From NCBI GenBank assembly GCA_003483125.1, contig DMWU01000136.1:1-8044 (forward strand): 8,044 nt of DNA, in the 5' to 3' direction. The stretch's first letter is position 1; each line of letters opens with the position of its first letter. Source of the stretch: Erythrobacter sp. GTDB lineage: Bacteria > Pseudomonadota > Alphaproteobacteria > Sphingomonadales > Sphingomonadaceae. This document shows positions 6,395 to 8,044 of this stretch, piece after piece. The position numbers and the translations under genes were made by a program. Under the pieces are notes generated by a model. The model was not told the origin of the DNA. It did not search any database and worked only from the letters and a program-made list of their open reading frames with translations.

Positions 6395-7213
6395 ATGGCC
6401 TCTAATTCTATCTCCATTGCCACCTGGAATATCAATTCGGTTCGGCTGCGGCTGCCAATCGTCCAGCGCTTTCTCGAGGAGGAGGCGCCCGACGTCCTTT
6501 GCCTTCAGGAAATAAAATGCCAGGAGCACCAGTTCCCCTATGAACCGCTGACGGCCATGGGCTATGAATATGCGGCGGTGCATGGGCAGAAAGGCTATCA
6601 CGGCGTCGCCACTGTCAGCCGAATCCCTATGCGCGAATTCTCGCGTCATGACTGGCAAGCCAATGGCGAGGCCCGCCATGTCGGTGTCGAGCTGCTCGAC
6701 GCTAAGATCGGGACTGGCAAGGGCATGGTGGTAGAGAATGTCTATGTGCCGGCGGGCGGCGATGAACCCGACCGCGAGGTGAACCCCAAATTTGGGCAGA
6801 AGCTCGATTTTCTGGGCAGGATGACGGAATGGGCTGAGAAAATCGAACGCCCAACCATGATCGTTGGCGATTTCAATATCGCCCCGCTTGAAAGTGATGT
6901 TTGGAGCCATAAGCAATTGCTGAAAGTGGTCAGTCACACGCCATTAGAAGTCGAAACGCTGGAGCGTTTCAAACAAGCGCATGATTGGGTTGATCTTGGG
7001 CGCGAACATATCCGCGACCCAGAACGCTATTATAGCTGGTGGAGCTACCGTGCGAAGGATTGGAAGGCCAATGATCGTGGACGCAGGCTCGACCATATGT
7101 GGGCAAGCCCCGAATTGGCCAGACAGTCCGTTGGCCACCGCATTCGCGAAGATGCCCGCGATTGGGAAAAGCCTAGCGATCATATCCCGCTGATAACGGA
7201 GTTTTCGCTCTGA
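6395..7213 (+). CDS. xth: Exodeoxyribonuclease III (AP endonuclease)
   Basis: This 272-residue enzyme of the endonuclease/exonuclease/phosphatase fold cuts DNA 5' to abasic sites and removes 3' blocks in base-excision repair. Metal and active-site motifs are in place: WNINS (11-15), LQEIK with Glu39, NVYVP with Tyr117, GDFNIAP with Asp159 and Asn161, RLDHMWAS with Asp233, and the terminal SDHIPL with Asp262 and His263. The length is close to that of E. coli Xth (268). TAAGG at 6383-6387 lies 7 bases before ATG 6395. A terminator stands upstream, so expression is probably separate from lolA. The stop overlaps the likely ribA start as CTGA, suggesting that the two genes are cotranscribed and coupled. 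Confidence 0.96.
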   Translation: MASNSISIATWNINSVRLRLPIVQRFLEEEAPDVLCLQEIKCQEHQFPYEPLTAMGYEYAAVHGQKGYHGVATVSRIPMREFSRHDWQANGEARHVGVELLDAKIGTGKGMVVENVYVPAGGDEPDREVNPKFGQKLDFLGRMTEWAEKIERPTMIVGDFNIAPLESDVWSHKQLLKVVSHTPLEVETLERFKQAHDWVDLGREHIRDPERYYSWWSYRAKDWKANDRGRRLDHMWASPELARQSVGHRIREDARDWEKPSDHIPLITEFSL

Positions 7214-8044
7214 CTGCTGCCAGCCCCTCACCATCCCGCCGGGTGGCGCAAGCGATAGATGCGCTGCGCCATGGCTGGCCGATTGCGATTGGCGAGGGAC
7301 CAGTATTACTGCCGGTTGAGACAGCGGTTTCACCTGCGGCATCTGCCAATCTTATGCTGATTTCCGCCGCAAGGGCAGCAACGCTAAAGCTCGCCAACCA
7401 GCGCGAGGCGGCAGAACCGCATGCCCCTGTAATAATCCGAGGCGCCGAGCCATTTGAAATGGCCGAGGCAAGATCGATAGCCGACCCCGCGCTCGACTTG
7501 CATTCGCCCCTAAAGGGGCCGTTCAAAGCGGAGGAGTGCACCTGGACCAACACGGCAATCGCTGCTCTGGAGCTGGCCAGGATTGCCGGCATACTCCCTG
7601 CCTTCATGATCGACCCCAAGGAGTCTGGTGAAGTACACCAGCTTGAGATCGGCGATCTGAATGTTTGGGCGGAAAAGTCTCAGCTCTCCATCGCAACACG
7701 CGCGCGACTGCCAATTGCGGCCAATGAAGATACCGAGATTGTCGCCTTTCGCAGCGCCGATGATCTGCGCGAACATGTGGCGCTGGTGATCGGTGAACGC
7801 ACGGGAGACAAGGAACCGCTAGTCCGCCTTCACTCCGAATGCCTCACCGGCGACATCTTGGGCAGCCTCAAATGCGATTGCGGGCCGCAGCTTGATGCTG
7901 CACTTGCCGCCATGTCCGAAGAGGCCGCAAACGGTGGATGGGGAGTGCTGCTTTATTTGCGACAGGAAGGGCGGGGCATCGGGCTCATCAACAAGCTGCG
8001 CGCCTATCGCCTGCAGGACCAGGGTTCCGATACGGTGGAGGCCA
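7210..8044 (+). CDS. ribA: GTP cyclohydrolase II with degenerate RibB-like N-domain (3' end outside window)
   Basis: The GTP cyclohydrolase II half begins near residue 190 and catalyses the first step of riboflavin synthesis. Zinc ligands Cys211, Cys222 and Cys224 sit in the C-x10-C-x-C pattern, and [10 protein letters not shown] (250-259) is the family's catalytic loop. The frame is open to the right edge after 278 codons. Residues about 12-180 resemble DHBP synthase (RibB) in order: [13 protein letters not shown], then [15 protein letters not shown] (113-127), then a [12 protein letters not shown] segment. The acidic DDEDRE-type site and the GHTEA motif of RibB are missing, so this half is probably inactive. 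No ATG fits the start. CTG 7210 has CGGAG 8 bases upstream and overlaps the xth stop (CTGA). GTG 7243 is the alternative but has no ribosome site. The RibA call is certain; the start is probable. Confidence 0.92.
   Translation, partial: MTAASPSPSRRVAQAIDALRHGWPIAIGEGPVLLPVETAVSPAASANLMLISAARAATLKLANQREAAEPHAPVIIRGAEPFEMAEARSIADPALDLHSPLKGPFKAEECTWTNTAIAALELARIAGILPAFMIDPKESGEVHQLEIGDLNVWAEKSQLSIATRARLPIAANEDTEIVAFRSADDLREHVALVIGERTGDKEPLVRLHSECLTGDILGSLKCDCGPQLDAALAAMSEEAANGGWGVLLYLRQEGRGIGLINKLRAYRLQDQGSDTVEA

Noticed and set aside
6359..6937. 192-codon minus-strand open frame opposite xth
   Set aside because: Shadow of the well-supported xth gene; no recognisable domain and no ribosome site that stands out.

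Overview
The window looks like ordinary chromosome from an alphaproteobacterium, most likely a sphingomonad close to the Erythrobacteraceae. This rests on remembered protein character, the lolA-xth gene pair, a zinc-free L33 protein, and a RibA carrying a worn-out RibB-like N-terminal half. No search was run. Nothing indicates a phage, insertion sequence, CRISPR array, tRNA or rRNA.

Layout: at the left, on the minus strand, a YjgR/HerA-type ATPase gene (520-2094) is followed after 12 bases by a glutathione S-transferase-like gene that runs off the left edge (1-507). A short divergent region (2095-2198) separates this pair from a plus-strand block. That block starts with a fused aminodeoxychorismate synthase/lyase (pabBC, 2199-4010), then an RluA-type pseudouridine synthase (4007-4657) and the ribosome-rescue hydrolase arfB (4650-5066). 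The three genes overlap by 4 and 8 bases, so they probably form one translationally coupled operon. Next comes rpmG for ribosomal protein L33 (5199-5366), which has its own leader and possible promoter. A stretch dense in inverted repeats leads to lolA, the periplasmic lipoprotein carrier (5436-6101).

Between lolA and xth lie 293 bases without a convincing gene. They hold a strong Rho-independent terminator (6277-6314), several potential hairpins and a C-rich segment, so they may encode a small RNA or a long structured lolA 3' UTR. The exonuclease III gene xth (6395-7213) is followed, with a 4-base CTGA overlap, by a ribA-type GTP cyclohydrolase II gene that runs off the right edge. The best-supported start of ribA is a CTG codon.

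Functionally the window is housekeeping: folate precursor synthesis, RNA modification, ribosome rescue and ribosome structure, lipoprotein export, DNA repair and riboflavin synthesis. I found no convincing undescribed multi-gene system. The points most worth a second look are the CTG start and pseudo-RibB domain of RibA, the structured lolA-xth spacer, the inverted-repeat cluster before lolA, and a similar promoter-like motif seen twice.
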